Shown here: positions 21,001-30,300 of the stretch, piece after piece
Numbering within the stretch: position 1 is the first letter of the stretch
How the letters are laid out: each line of letters begins with the position of its first letter
DNA from: Antedon mediterranea
Lineage: Eukaryota; Echinodermata; Crinoidea; Comatulida; Antedonidae
Length of the DNA: 64,000 bases
Direction: 5' to 3'
Assembly (NCBI RefSeq): GCF_964355755.1
Contig: NC_092671.1
Coordinates: 4,785,001 to 4,849,000 of the forward strand
Program-made: the position numbers and the translations under genes
Notes under the pieces: generated by a model
The model's input: the letters and a program-made list of their open reading frames with translations, nothing else
Databases searched by the model: none
What the model was told of the DNA's origin: nothing

Positions 21001-24000
21001 TTTATCAAGTGCCTGTTCCATTATAATCATTTCAATAATGCCTGCAGCATCATCTTCTTTTACATTAGCACATTTCATCCAACATTTTAAATAATGGGAG
21101 AGCTCATTCAGCCATTCCCTGATGGACATATCTTTAACTCTGTTTGAATTTCTAAATTTAAATCTGTGGGTCTCTGCGGACACATCATACTTTTCTAAGA
21201 TTGCCTTCTTTAAGGTATCATAATCTACACATTCTTTTACGGTTAAGGATGCATATGCTGTCCTAGCTTTACCAGACAGTTCAGGTGCTAACCTAGCGGA
21301 CCACGTATTCTTATCCCAACCTGTGGCTTCTGCCAAGTGTTCAAATGTTCTAAAATATATATCAATATCATCGGATTCCTTCAAAGTAGGAACCTTTACC
21401 TTCATTTCATCTACTATATTCCTAGCATTACTGTAGCTAGACCTATTTTCTAATTCCATCATTTTCACTCTTTCTTGTGATTCAATTTTTCTTAGCTCTA
21501 TATCTTGTTGGTATTCTAACTTTTTGTTTTCGGCCTCGAACTTCATTCGAAAATATTCGAGCATCATATCTTTAGGCATACCGCCGGGTATTTCGGGCAA
21601 ATCAATATCCCTAGCCATTTTATCGTATATTTCATTGACTTGGTCAACCATAACTTCTTGGTCAACCATATCTTCCCTAGTATTTTTTTCTGACATAGTC
21701 TTATCTATATTTTTACCCGATCTTAAAGTTGTCATGCTAATAACAATTTACTAATGAAATATGTAAACTTATGTATACAAAATATGTTATAAAAGTATTT
21801 GTATTACCTTGATTCCATTCAGATATGTAAAAATATGAAATCCACATAAATTTTTAAATGCAATACAATCTAAGACATTAATTTACTTCAAAGTCACAAA
21901 CAACGTTCCAAGTTCGCTCCGTACAAAAATTTACTTTCGAAATAAAAAAAGTTTACAAAGTCAGCTTTGCAAATCTTCTCAAAATTTTCTGGGCTTCCTT
22001 CTGTTACTTCAGTCTTCTTCTTTCAGATCTCGGTGAATATATCTCCGATGAATATCCAGCAGTCTTGAGCTCAACAGTACTTCTTCTTCGTTGTAATATC
22101 CAAACAACGCACGGTATAAAAACTGTCAGGAATCCAGATCTTCGTAACCATTTAACTTTTTGGTTACTGATTTAACAGGCCCGTAGAGTAGGCACTGTCA
22201 CTTCTTCTTCTTCTTCTTCTTGATACTTAAATCATGTATTTTAAACAAAAATGTTCACCGCTGCCACCATGTAGTGAATTTATCTTAGTTGGTACCGAGC
22301 TTTCTCAGGCGTATATATATAACTCCACGCGACGTACACTGTCACTGAATGATAACTCATACAAAAAGTATATTTAACTCAACTATAACTTTTATTCCTT
22401 GTAATTCGATTAATACATCTTTCTACCACTACCAGTCAAGTCTTAATATTTTCTTTATCATCTTTCCGTTTATCTACTCTGATCTTATTCTCTCTTCTTT
22501 TCCAATATCTATTACATTCTACTTTTATACTGGATATGCAAATTTTAGGCTTCAGAGGAGGATAACATTTTCCCTCTGAAAATTATACGATTTTGATTGG
22601 CTAATAATAAGGCGGACCTGGTCTAAAGCATCCTTCTCTAAACACAGAGAATCACAACATTTAATATGACACTGAGCATACAGTATTTCCGCTCGTCCGC
22701 TCCGCGTTCTGTGTAAATGGTCATAAGAAATAACATAGATTCTATTTTTGCGTTTTCCGCTCAACTTTACCGCTTACCGTTACCGCTCGTCTGTGTAAAT
22801 TGGCCTTAATAGTGTTTAACAGCTTTAGATGTTTGTTTATTTCAGAGCCAGGATATTGCCAGTTCTGTAGGTGCAAAATTTGATGAGTCGGAAACCACTC
22901 AGGCTGTTGACATGGCAAACAAGCTCCGTGAAGATCCACTCTTTATGATCAAGTCAGTTCACATTTATATATAGTAGAACCTCTATTTAGGGGACACCTT
23001 TGGGACCCAAAAAAGTGTAAAGAGGGTGTTCCCTGAATAAGGGTTGGTTGTAGTGTTAAAATATATTTCCATTCATTTGTTTCATGGGAAAGTATCCATT
23101 TAATAGAGGTGTTTTACTGTGTTTGTTTAAATATGATCAAAACTTTAAAACCATTACTCAATGAGAATAATTTCTGGTTTTCTAGAAATTCACATACTTT
23201 ATTCCGATGGGTTTTTATTGACCTGTAACAAATTTAGGACCTTTTTGACCTCAAGAAAAATCTGGTTTTGAGATTTTCCAGTTTGTAGAGTCATTTTCAG
23301 CCTCGACCGTGCCAGACGTTCCAGAAAGCCAGATATTTCGTGCAGTATTGCAAGGTGTCTGTATTATTTGCATTTCGTTAAGATAAAATCCTCCAGCACT
23401 GCAGTGTGCATCCAAATCTTCGCGGTATTAGTAGCGGGAAAAAAAATCTGCTGTACTGTATTATTTTTATACAACCAAATTAATTTGATTTTTTTTTTAG
23501 ACAACAGGAATTGAACAAGAAGAAAGATTTATTAAATAATCCTGTACGAATGAAACAATTACAGGAACTTGTAAGTTATGTTTGTCATTTAATGTTGTTG
23601 TCATTATCATCATCATTGTTGTCATTATTATCATCATTTATGCAAAAAAACTTGTGTGTATATAGTTTTAGTATGTTTTTTTTTATCAAAAGTTGAAACA
23701 GTCTAAACAAAGTAAGAAGAAGAAAAAGAAGAAAAAACATGCTAGTTCATCTGATGAGTCATCCGACAGCAGCAGTGATCAGGTCAAAGGTCGTAAACCA
23801 CAAGGATATGGTTTGGTGAGTTTGACCAGCACACTCAGACATAAAAATTGTTTAGGTACAGGGGGTTAAAAGCCTATTCAGATTAACGAAATTTCTTAAA
23901 TATTTGATATTGTATATTAAATTCTGATAGCTGCGATTTATATTCCGTGTGTAGTTCTCATGAATGCGACAACTCCTTTTCTAAGCTCTGTTTGGTTGTA

Positions 24001-25283
24001 ACTGTTGGAACTAACAAGCCAACTAAAATTTGTCACAAAAAGAGATTTGGAAGATAAAAATGTTGCTATATAATAATGCTAAGTTCGCCTAGCTTAAGGC
24101 TATCTAGTCACTACAGACATGTTGCCTAGTGGAAAACAGGCTTAAGGCTATCCAGTAACTTTTTTACCGCTTTATTTATCAGGTTACTTCTAATCAGAGT
24201 AAAAGAATACATGATGATGCAAGGAATTCTAGACATGAAGATAGGCACAGAAGAAACAGCCCTGACAGAAGACCAGGTAGTCATTATAGAGATAGGGACA
24301 GTCACCGACATCGCTCACCAATAAGACGACATAGGTCACGATCACCTGTGAAGTCACGTGACAGGCAAAGGTCGAGGAGTAGGTCACCAAGAAATAGGTC
24401 ATCTGGATCATCAAAGTAAGTTTGAATGTCTTAATCTCATAAATATACCAACGTTTATATGCCCTTTTGGCCCGTGCACCATAAAAGCCCTTCAGCCCCT
24501 GGACGCTCACGTTGTTGGTTGGTTTTAGAATGAACAAAATATATGAAATGAAATATGAACAATGTTATTTTATTAATTTAGAAAAATGGATGCAAAAGAG
24601 TTAGAAAGAAGAAGAGCAGAAATGATGGATAATGCAAAATCTAGAGATGTAGACAGAAAGAATAGAGTTCAACAATACAGAGTGAGTCAATTTATTTTAT
24701 ATATATATAAAAGGACCATTATAAATAAAGCAGTTTTATATTAATTTTCTAATGTTTATCCTAAAATTCAGTGCAGGGTGAGAAAACGTCGGATCAGCCT
24801 ATGAAATGTGCCCTTAATAGTAGTGTTCTCTGTATATGGGTTGCCTGTAGTGCAAGATATATTTTCCTTTATTTGTTTAATAGGGGTGTCTCAAAGACGG
24901 GGTATTTTATAAATGTAGTGATTGTTTTATAGTAATAATATTTATTTTAGGATGAAGATAGGAGTGAAAGAGAGGCAGAAAGAAATAAGTCAAGTAAAGC
25001 AGGGTTTATTGAGTGAGTTAACACAATTATATATTATATAAAATTTCTGAATTTTAAGGAACATCGTTTTAGGTTAAAATTCAGAAAATGATGTCGATTT
25101 GAAAACGTATTTGTTATGGCTTTTAGTTTTGCAAATATAATGTTTTTTAAATCGATCATTTATGATATTTTTTGCAGACCAATGAAGTTATCAGCGAGTA
25201 GTGTTGAAGATCGAATCAAGAGAAACATTTACAACATACAACGGACAAGTGTTGCACTCGACAAGAACTTTGCTAAACGTTAG
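15033..25283 (+). CDS. CWC25: CWC25-like pre-mRNA splicing factor
   Basis: Nine exons: 15033-15268, 15668-15791, 22846-22952, 23501-23570, 23693-23815, 24183-24415, 24582-24681, 24951-25012 and 25178-25283. All junctions are GT-AG and in phase, giving 386 residues (the human protein has about 425). From exon 2 on it follows CWC25, a step-I spliceosome factor: LQWMYKG and EDYLLGKKVD (exon 2), KLREDPLFMIK (exon 3), LLNNPVRMKQL (exon 4), a Lys run then Ser/Asp-rich and GYGL (exon 5), an RS-like Arg/Ser region (exon 6), and the closing VEDRIKRNIY and RTSVAL. Exon 1 is unlike the family: it encodes a Lys/Asp/Glu-rich stretch beginning MGKSKKDDDD in place of the usual Cir_N domain, and an in-frame stop at 15024 fixes this start. 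Nuclear function is inferred from the family. Confidence 0.87.
16553..17124 (-). repeat. 3' LTR of Gmr1-like element (572 bp)
   Basis: Matches 22270-22671 except for an extra 170 bp at 16604-16773, located between two short TATAT repeats. Either a small insertion in this copy or a slippage deletion in the other. Confidence 0.9.
17142..18485 (-). CDS. Reverse transcriptase-RNase H frame of Gmr1-like element
   Basis: 447 residues in the visible frame; the open region extends upstream of 18485 into the overlap with the gag-integrase frame, and the first codon shown is TTG rather than a real start. RT motifs: TLDLTKGFYQVPL near 118-130, LPFGMQNS, and YIDD at 181-184. RNase H follows with TDASNYGIGAVLSQ and HTDHQAL, ending in NADGLSRA, directly against the LTR. 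No integrase follows, because it is encoded in the upstream frame. Relative to that frame this one is shifted by +1, so translation would need a +1 shift, a hop, or repair of an indel. Confidence 0.93.
   Translation of the reverse strand: MLKYQQNVFSDVPGRTHLVTHEIKTNGEMPIRHRAYRTPQALKGKLKEELDSMLAMGIIEPTVSAYAAPIIALKKGQNQIRMVTDFRSLNKTTQFDPYVMPRIDEMLDEVSSAIYITTLDLTKGFYQVPLDPKTKDKSAFITQFGQYCYNVLPFGMQNSSSTFQRLMDKVLQGTEGYAKAYIDDICIYSQTWKDHIFHLNDVLERLSSAGLTAKPLKCKIAYAQVEFLGHKIGNGEIRPMIDKVEAVEKFPRPLSKKQVRSFLGLTGYYRKFVQNYADIAKPLIDLTLKSKSNTVKWNEQCENAFVTLKKRLTDDNVLKAPNFDKMFILQTDASNYGIGAVLSQIDGEGNDYPIVYLSRKLSVHEQRYSVPEKECLSIVWAINKLKYYLYGCEFQVHTDHQALRWMDSMKGANVRLMRWALFLQGYKFKVIYKKGSLNGNADGLSRA
18532..21735 (-). 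CDS. Gag-protease-integrase polyprotein of Gmr1-like element
   Basis: 1067 residues. Order: Gag with a charged N-terminal coiled-coil-like region (about 60-95), one CCHC knuckle (C349, C352, H357, C362), a protease-like region with DSG at 424-426, the integrase HHCC zinc domain (H675, H682, C709, C712) and an integrase core with D745, D804 and E840. The last two are 35 residues apart. A chromodomain-free C-terminal region follows and contains the VEGDKVLIFLPV and KWQGPFTV words usual after the core. Integrase before RT is the diagnostic feature. The ATG at 21735 is the first Met of the frame, about 535 bp from the 5' LTR. Confidence 0.93.
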   Translation of the reverse strand: MTTLRSGKNIDKTMSEKNTREDMVDQEVMVDQVNEIYDKMARDIDLPEIPGGMPKDMMLEYFRMKFEAENKKLEYQQDIELRKIESQERVKMMELENRSSYSNARNIVDEMKVKVPTLKESDDIDIYFRTFEHLAEATGWDKNTWSARLAPELSGKARTAYASLTVKECVDYDTLKKAILEKYDVSAETHRFKFRNSNRVKDMSIREWLNELSHYLKCWMKCANVKEDDAAGIIEMIIMEQALDKMPENLRLYLRDKQVNKSNDMAMIADDYIANRGGRGYWNAVNSENKPTYYKGQENSKPKNSTTQNNPGARQQGYNRYRGRGGKFHNYGRNFQQREPSNEWINGLCFNCKEKGHKIGDCPKMVAKGKTSDTKKGPNVKDGLRCEEIKSDRPQVVIDSVENKMEKCTIPGKLEGQDITMLRDSGCTQSAVKESLVPNKCYLPGKWVTLRGIGGDITVPLAEVAIESKIVTGKVIVAVIEGLQRDMLLGHDLDQNCGETMAKEMFVLTREQARIENDVRIQHEMILLGKDSNFKPIEEPPKETNVQLLKTVVNDNKVNKTKCLDDMNGTEMNNLFDENEDKAKDKTVKHKTYEQQHKLNLTKQELIKLQTKDDSLKGVFDRVVPIEEIGQHRVCFFMRQGILMRNWSSIKDKNNQVEQIVLPTQCRQGVLHLGHNVPFAGHMGVEKTKSRVLNQFYWPGIFKDVVVYCKVCKECQKVDKGKSKRKHTLIPLPIISTPFKRIAIDIVGPLSRTSRNNKYMLTIIDYATRYPDAIPLPNVRAETVARALIEVFTRVGLPEEIVHDQGTNFMSSIMQSICSMLGINQLKTTVYHPQSNGLVERFHGTLKNMIRTLTVKQRKNWDNYIPPFLFAYREVPSKATGHSPFKLLYGREVRGPLSLLKSNWVEDEETSTDVIKYMLDIREKMEVLMKDANVNKLEQQEIMSHNYNKNAIDREFVEGDKVLIFLPVGNSKLDSKWQGPFTVTKKVNDVNYEIYIGGRRKEKQILHVNMLKRWYDKVEISKDGYYVVTNVQSIEEVDLNETVHDNELDSEIDIGLSYHQSQTWERC
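22201..22223. repeat. CTT microsatellite
   Basis: About seven CTT units in the leader between the 5' LTR and gag of the Gmr1-like element. Confidence 0.8.
22252..22269 (-). other. Putative primer binding site, Gmr1-like element
   Basis: Read on the minus strand, TGGTGGCAGCGGTGAACA starts at the base next to the 5' LTR end. Its TGG start and position fit a tRNA primer site. Confidence 0.65.
22270..22671 (-). repeat. 5' LTR of Gmr1-like element (402 bp)
   Basis: The short LTR version. The four substitutions versus the other LTR that I can see lie in otherwise identical sequence. Confidence 0.92.
22972..23122. repeat. Dispersed MITE-C copy (GTGTCCC family)
   Basis: It starts TAGTAGAACCTCTATTTAGG and ends TTAATAGAGGTGTTTTACTG, an inverted pair, with GGACACC and GTTCCC words inside. 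Related stretches occur near 8570, 10840, 15340, 24780, 30450 and 52540. Confidence 0.6.
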
Positions 25284-25462
25284 CATACAAGAATGTCTGA
25301 AATTGGAGCAAAATTTGCGAGACAAGAATGAGATTTACAGTGTATAGTTCATTGAGGTTTACAAGATGTTGCAAAACCGAACAATTATAGCTATCATGAA
25401 AATTATTAAATTAAATTATTAAGCTATAAGTTAATAATTTCTTATTTTGTATCTGAAATTTT

Positions 25463-25468
25463 AATAAA
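25463..25468 (+). terminator. Polyadenylation signal of CWC25-like gene
   Basis: AATAAA, 180 bp after the stop codon, followed by a TGTTGATGTATTTT GU-rich stretch. Confidence 0.6.
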
Positions 25469-25489
25469 ATATTCATGTAAAATTGAGTT

Positions 25490-27374
25490 TGTTGATGTAT
25501 TTTATAAAAGTAATTTGTCTGCCAAGCATGTACCTAATTTCTACATAAGCAAATCTGTGCTGTCTCAATGCAAGAGAAATATACACAGAGAAATGGAGAT
25601 CATATTTCAGGAGTACAGCTGCAAGAAACCGAGATTATATGTATGAAACGCCACATGTGCCAACATATTCATCTTTTTACTAATAGTAATTTAAAACTCT
25701 GTCTAGAACCTAGACTAAGTACACAATAGGTTACAAGGTGCATACATGTCAGTAACTATAAGACGATTGTTTTTCTCCAATTTAGACATCTTACAACTGA
25801 TCATCGTGAGGAGCATTTATATCAACTGTCTGTACCCTAGAATAGATTTTAAGTTGGACACTCCTGAAAAAACGTTGATTAGCATATATGACGATCAACA
25901 ACACAACACTATATTATAAGCCAACTTTTCACTAGGTGAATTTGTTCATGTAAAACATTTCGCAGAGAAAATAATAAAATTTGTGTAGAACATCTATCTT
26001 CCATGCAGAAGAATTGTAAAAGATCTGTTGTGTTTAGATTAGATTTTAGATTAAAGGAAACATTTTATTATTATCTTTCATTTTCTGCTTATGGTATACA
26101 AAGTAATCTAATTCTTTTTTGTCAAATATTATTCTGTACATTGATTTAACCGCCATATCTATAACAGCACATTTGTAGATGCTGTCCACATATTGGGTAG
26201 CAACAAACATTGTTTGATCGCAGTAATTCAATTACCAGTAACTTTTTACACCATTGTCAAACAATTTTAAATAATTTCACTCACATATTGTGTTAATCAC
26301 TACATAAAACATAAAAATTTAAACTAATTAATAAATACATATTCATCTTTCAATAAGATAAAGATCATTTCAATCCAAATAATTATTGGAAATTTAATCT
26401 AATTAAATAAATTGTCTAGATTATGATAAGAAATGAGGAAATTATTGAAAAACAAATACATCACCAATTTGGGTTATATAAAAAATATAAACGAACAATG
26501 AATGTGAACAGAAATAGTAAAAATGTCTATATATAGTAATTTTTCCCACTAAACTACAACATTTTGCTGCCTAAAGTTTCAATTGAACAACATTTTAAAT
26601 GCATTGAAGTTTATTATCAGTTGTCAGATATATGAGAAGCTACAAACATGATATAATCATGAGCGTATACTATGGTACCTTAACAAAATTCATTTTAATG
26701 AAATAACGCTCCATATTCCTATATTTGACACATTTTTCTCCTGTACCCATCACCCATTAGATTACTTTAGAGTAAGAATAATAGTGTCATGTAATATGAA
26801 TTCATATTCACAAATTTATCTCTCAAGCCTGTTTTCTACCAGATGAATTTATTCGCAAATCAAAGGAGTCAGTATATAAGCATTTGTATTCATATTTCCA
26901 ACGTCCAAATCACTTTCTGCGACAATGTTTACTTTAGCAAACAGTTTCTATTGTTTTGGAAAGAGGAAAATTGCGCAACCAATATTGGAAAATAATAAGG
27001 GTGGCACAAATTGTTTCATTCGATTCGCACGAATAAATTTAGCTAGTAGTGGGAAAACAGGCTTTACACTTTATTCAACCATGTAGCTATAATACCGCCA
27101 ACTATTACTGTAGATTCAATCTGAAATATTTTTGTTTTATACCACATTTATTGTATGCCATTTTGTAATGTCATATTCAAACGGAAGGGGCGGGGGGAGA
27201 TATACTAAGATTAAGTTGATTTGGGATAATACTGCAACCATAGAAGTAGATTGAAGACAAATGCATTTATTTAACGTAATCAATCACATGATTATCAAAA
27301 TATTCAAGTTTTTATAATATTGAAATTCTTTGCTAGTATTTGTCTCAAAAATGTCGAAAAAAAGTTTTAAAATT
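25490..27374. other. Convergent intergenic / GORASP2 3' UTR
   Basis: No coding sequence recognised between the 3' ends of CWC25 and GORASP2. It is A+T rich, with several TTTATT words that read AATAAA on the minus strand (for example near 26063 and 27266) and could end GORASP2 transcripts. Confidence 0.5.
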
Positions 27375-30300
27375 CTAGGAGCTCTCAGTTTGAGCTATTA
27401 ATGGTAGAGCTGCAGGGGCAGCCATCGTGCCTCCACCAGCGATAGCTGTTGGCAGCGAAACTGGTGGGGGAGGTATTGTTATGCCAGCTGGTAGTTGTGG
27501 TACTGTGATAGACGAAGGGAAACTGATGGGAGCCGGTGCTGTTGAGCCTACTTGGGGTGGGGGAAGTGATGAAAGCGATATAGGAGGGAGTGATACGTTT
27601 ACGTTCGGTAAGCCTGGTATGTTTGATAAGCTAACTGGAGGCAGTACACCTGAAACTAAAGAACAATAAAATAATATTATTATTCCAGGTTATAGTTAAA
27701 GCATTATTATATAACCAAGCAAAATCTTTGATCTTATACTGTACCCTTTTCACAATTAATAACTAATTAGAGTATGTTTACTATAAATAACTAAAAGAAA
27801 AACGCTTAAAAGTGAACGACGTTTCGACTCAATTATAGAGTCGCTTAGTTAAAGATACTGTATTACAATTCAGATACAAAAATAATCATGGGTTAAAGTT
27901 CAAATTAACAATAGCTCAATTATATTAGCTAAAAGGTACCACATTGGTTTTCAGATACAATGAACGGTTGTATTTGTCTAATGACGTACAGTACAACATA
28001 CCACAAACAAGCAATCAAATTTGTTTTTACATTTCTTGAGAGTTCTACTTCTAAATAATGGTCCTTTAAGTGCTGTGCTAGCATTCTTCCACAACAATGT
28101 GTTGGTAGAGGCTTCAGCATAAGAAATATATGCCCTTTGTGATAATTGGCATATTGTTAATTCAAACTTTTAACCTTAATTTGTGTTAATAATAATAGCA
28201 ATATTATCTGGTGGAATGAATAATGAGGATGGTGTAAAACATCCTTTCCTTTTAAAGCATTATTTTTCTTTTAGTTAAAAACTTGAAATTTAAAATTTTA
28301 CAAGTGGTATTCATTTTTTCTTCTGGATATTTTATTGTTTTTACACAGTTTTATTAGGAACTGTTAGGTATAGTTAGGTAGGTACACTATGATGCGCTAT
28401 ATTCTGTATTGTACAGTACTCTATTGTGATTGGTTCTAACCATAAGAAGAAAAAATACTTCTCACTGAAAATAAAGTTTGGGGAAAAAAGCTTATTTTAT
28501 ACTTATAAATGCATATCAAAGTTTTTAAATTCCTTACATGATTTCTCCCTTTTGACAAAATCGTTTTCACACTACACAAACCTGGTTAAAACTTGTCACA
28601 TGTTTGCTATTTGGAAAATATGTGGATCATGTGAAAGGGGGTTTATGGAAGCTAATAAATAGGTGATAATACAAAATAAGCCACTCATCTGAAAGTGTAC
28701 TGCACTATGTGAACATTTTACTCACCAGGCATCTGTTGAGGCGTCGTAGTAGGCGTGTACACAACACTCCCACTGTATGCAGCCTGAGAGGGTGTAACCG
28801 GTACAGTTGGTTGTCCTGTTGGTAGTGCTGGGTTAATGGCGGGTGTAGACATCTGGGTGCCTACACTGGTGACGGGGGCATTTGCAGGAGTGCCTGGGGT
28901 AATATTCAAGGTAGACATGTCTTTTTCTACACCACTTATATTTGGAGTGGATGCAAGTGATACCTGTAAATGTAAAATTTCATTGAATAAAATATTAAAT
29001 TATTAATACAACATTTATGACACTATAATAATAATAATAATTTATTTATATATTTATAAAGTTCCTACTGTTGTGAAACCTAAAACTATTTAAACTAACT
29101 ATTTAAATCGGATCTTAAAAATGTATTTATGTAATATTATATTCAATATTATCCTAAATCACCAAAACGTAGTATAGGAAGGCGCTATATACTACATTAT
29201 AATGCGATGCCCAGTAAATATTCACCACTCTGAAAATAACGTAAGATGACCTGTGATGAACTTACCTCTGAGAAGCCATCGGGTGGTGAAGCCGTAGGGG
29301 TGTTGTGCGGGACTTGCGTCTGAGCAGGAGACTGATGAAGGTGCTCGGAGAAGTCAAGAGACTGGCCTTCAGGAAAGCGACGTGTTGGTATTCTATGTAG
29401 GTAGCCATAACCTATACCACAGCCCAGACTAATATAAATGCATAACCATAATTAATGAAAAAAACATGTCATAGCTAAAATTCATGCATACAAATTACTT
29501 GATGATGATAATGATGAAAATCTGAACACACATCTACAAGCTGTGGTTCTGTGAAATGCATCATTGCAATTAAAAAACATTAAAGTAACATATATTTAAT
29601 GCATAATAATTTACATGCAATAATAATGAAGGACTATCTAAACATGAATACTGTATCTAAATATCTACAGTTGTATGCAAGTCAATTTTGGACGCAGAGT
29701 ACTGTACCACAATTATAGATGGCGCATAGGTCGATTGTCGAGCATGATCAGTCAACAACCTAGCCTGCCATGTGTTACACATACCAAAATGCTGAACCGC
29801 AAATTGCATATTTTGAATGAACGCATTGTTTAAGTGTTGACAACACATTGAAAATGCGTTGTCTGTTGAGTTTGTTGAACTGTATATTCAACCATAAAAT
29901 GTTTTGCATTGAAATAAAACTAGAATGAATGTGCATAACAAAATCACACTTGCATATAACAAAAATGCATTAAAAAAACCATCAATCAAATGACAAGAAT
30001 CTACTCCAGATGTGTTACAGTATATAAAGTTCAATATTTTGCTAAAAGTTTATGATGGAGATACAGTATATATATAAAAAAAATACATTTTATTGCATTA
30101 CCTTCCTTCTCCTTGCCAATTTGCATTTGGTGTGATCGTAACTTCTCTGCAGCCATCCGTTTCGGAATTGTACAAATACAGCTTTAGAGGGCGCCCTTCA
30201 TGGCTTTCAATTAAAGAAAACAAATCCTCCGACTAAAAATTAATAACAAAAATATATTTCAGTTAATATTAAATTAAATATAATCATCAAATGACTAATA

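Larger units (their letters stand above)
16553..22671 (-). mobile_element. Gmr1-like LTR retrotransposon
   Basis: A 6119-bp element with LTRs at 16553-17124 and 22270-22671, TG/CA termini and a perfect 5-bp target duplication CTGAG on both sides (16548-16552, 22672-22676). Transcription sense is minus. The pol order is protease, integrase, then RT and RNase H, the Ty1/copia-like order in a Ty3/Gypsy-type element that is described for Gmr1-like elements of deuterostomes. A primer-binding-site-like TGGTGGCAGCGG follows the 5' LTR. LTRs differ at four substitutions that I can find over 402 shared bp, plus one 170-bp indel, so insertion is recent. Confidence 0.93.
16056..22806. mobile_element. 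Harbinger-like nonautonomous element (MITE-B), interrupted
   Basis: The ends are inverted repeats of about 35 bp, starting AGGCCAATTTACACAGACGA and continuing GCGGTAACGGTAAG. Both flanks are TAA (16053-16055 and 22807-22809), the 3-bp duplication typical of PIF/Harbinger transposons. A second inner pair, CCATTTACACAG followed by CGCGGAG-like sequence, lies at about 16126 and 22695-22715. Without the LTR element the length is about 630 bp. No transposase frame is visible. Confidence 0.8.
15931..22825. mobile_element. MITE-A copy, split by nested insertions
   Basis: The left part, 15931-16055, has the family words AGTTTGACAAAAAATGTG and AAATATGGTAGTGATGTG. The matching right end (TAGTGTTTAACAGCTTTA) lies at 22810-22827. 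The 6.75 kb between are the Harbinger-like element and the LTR element inserted into it. Two imperfect copies of the GGTAGTGATATG unit are present, the ancestral form of the minisatellite at 63.5 kb. The outer left terminus is worn. Confidence 0.7.

Noticed and set aside
27427-27669. Gly-rich 80-residue frame on the plus strand
   Set aside because: It is the antisense shadow of the Pro-rich last exon of GORASP2.
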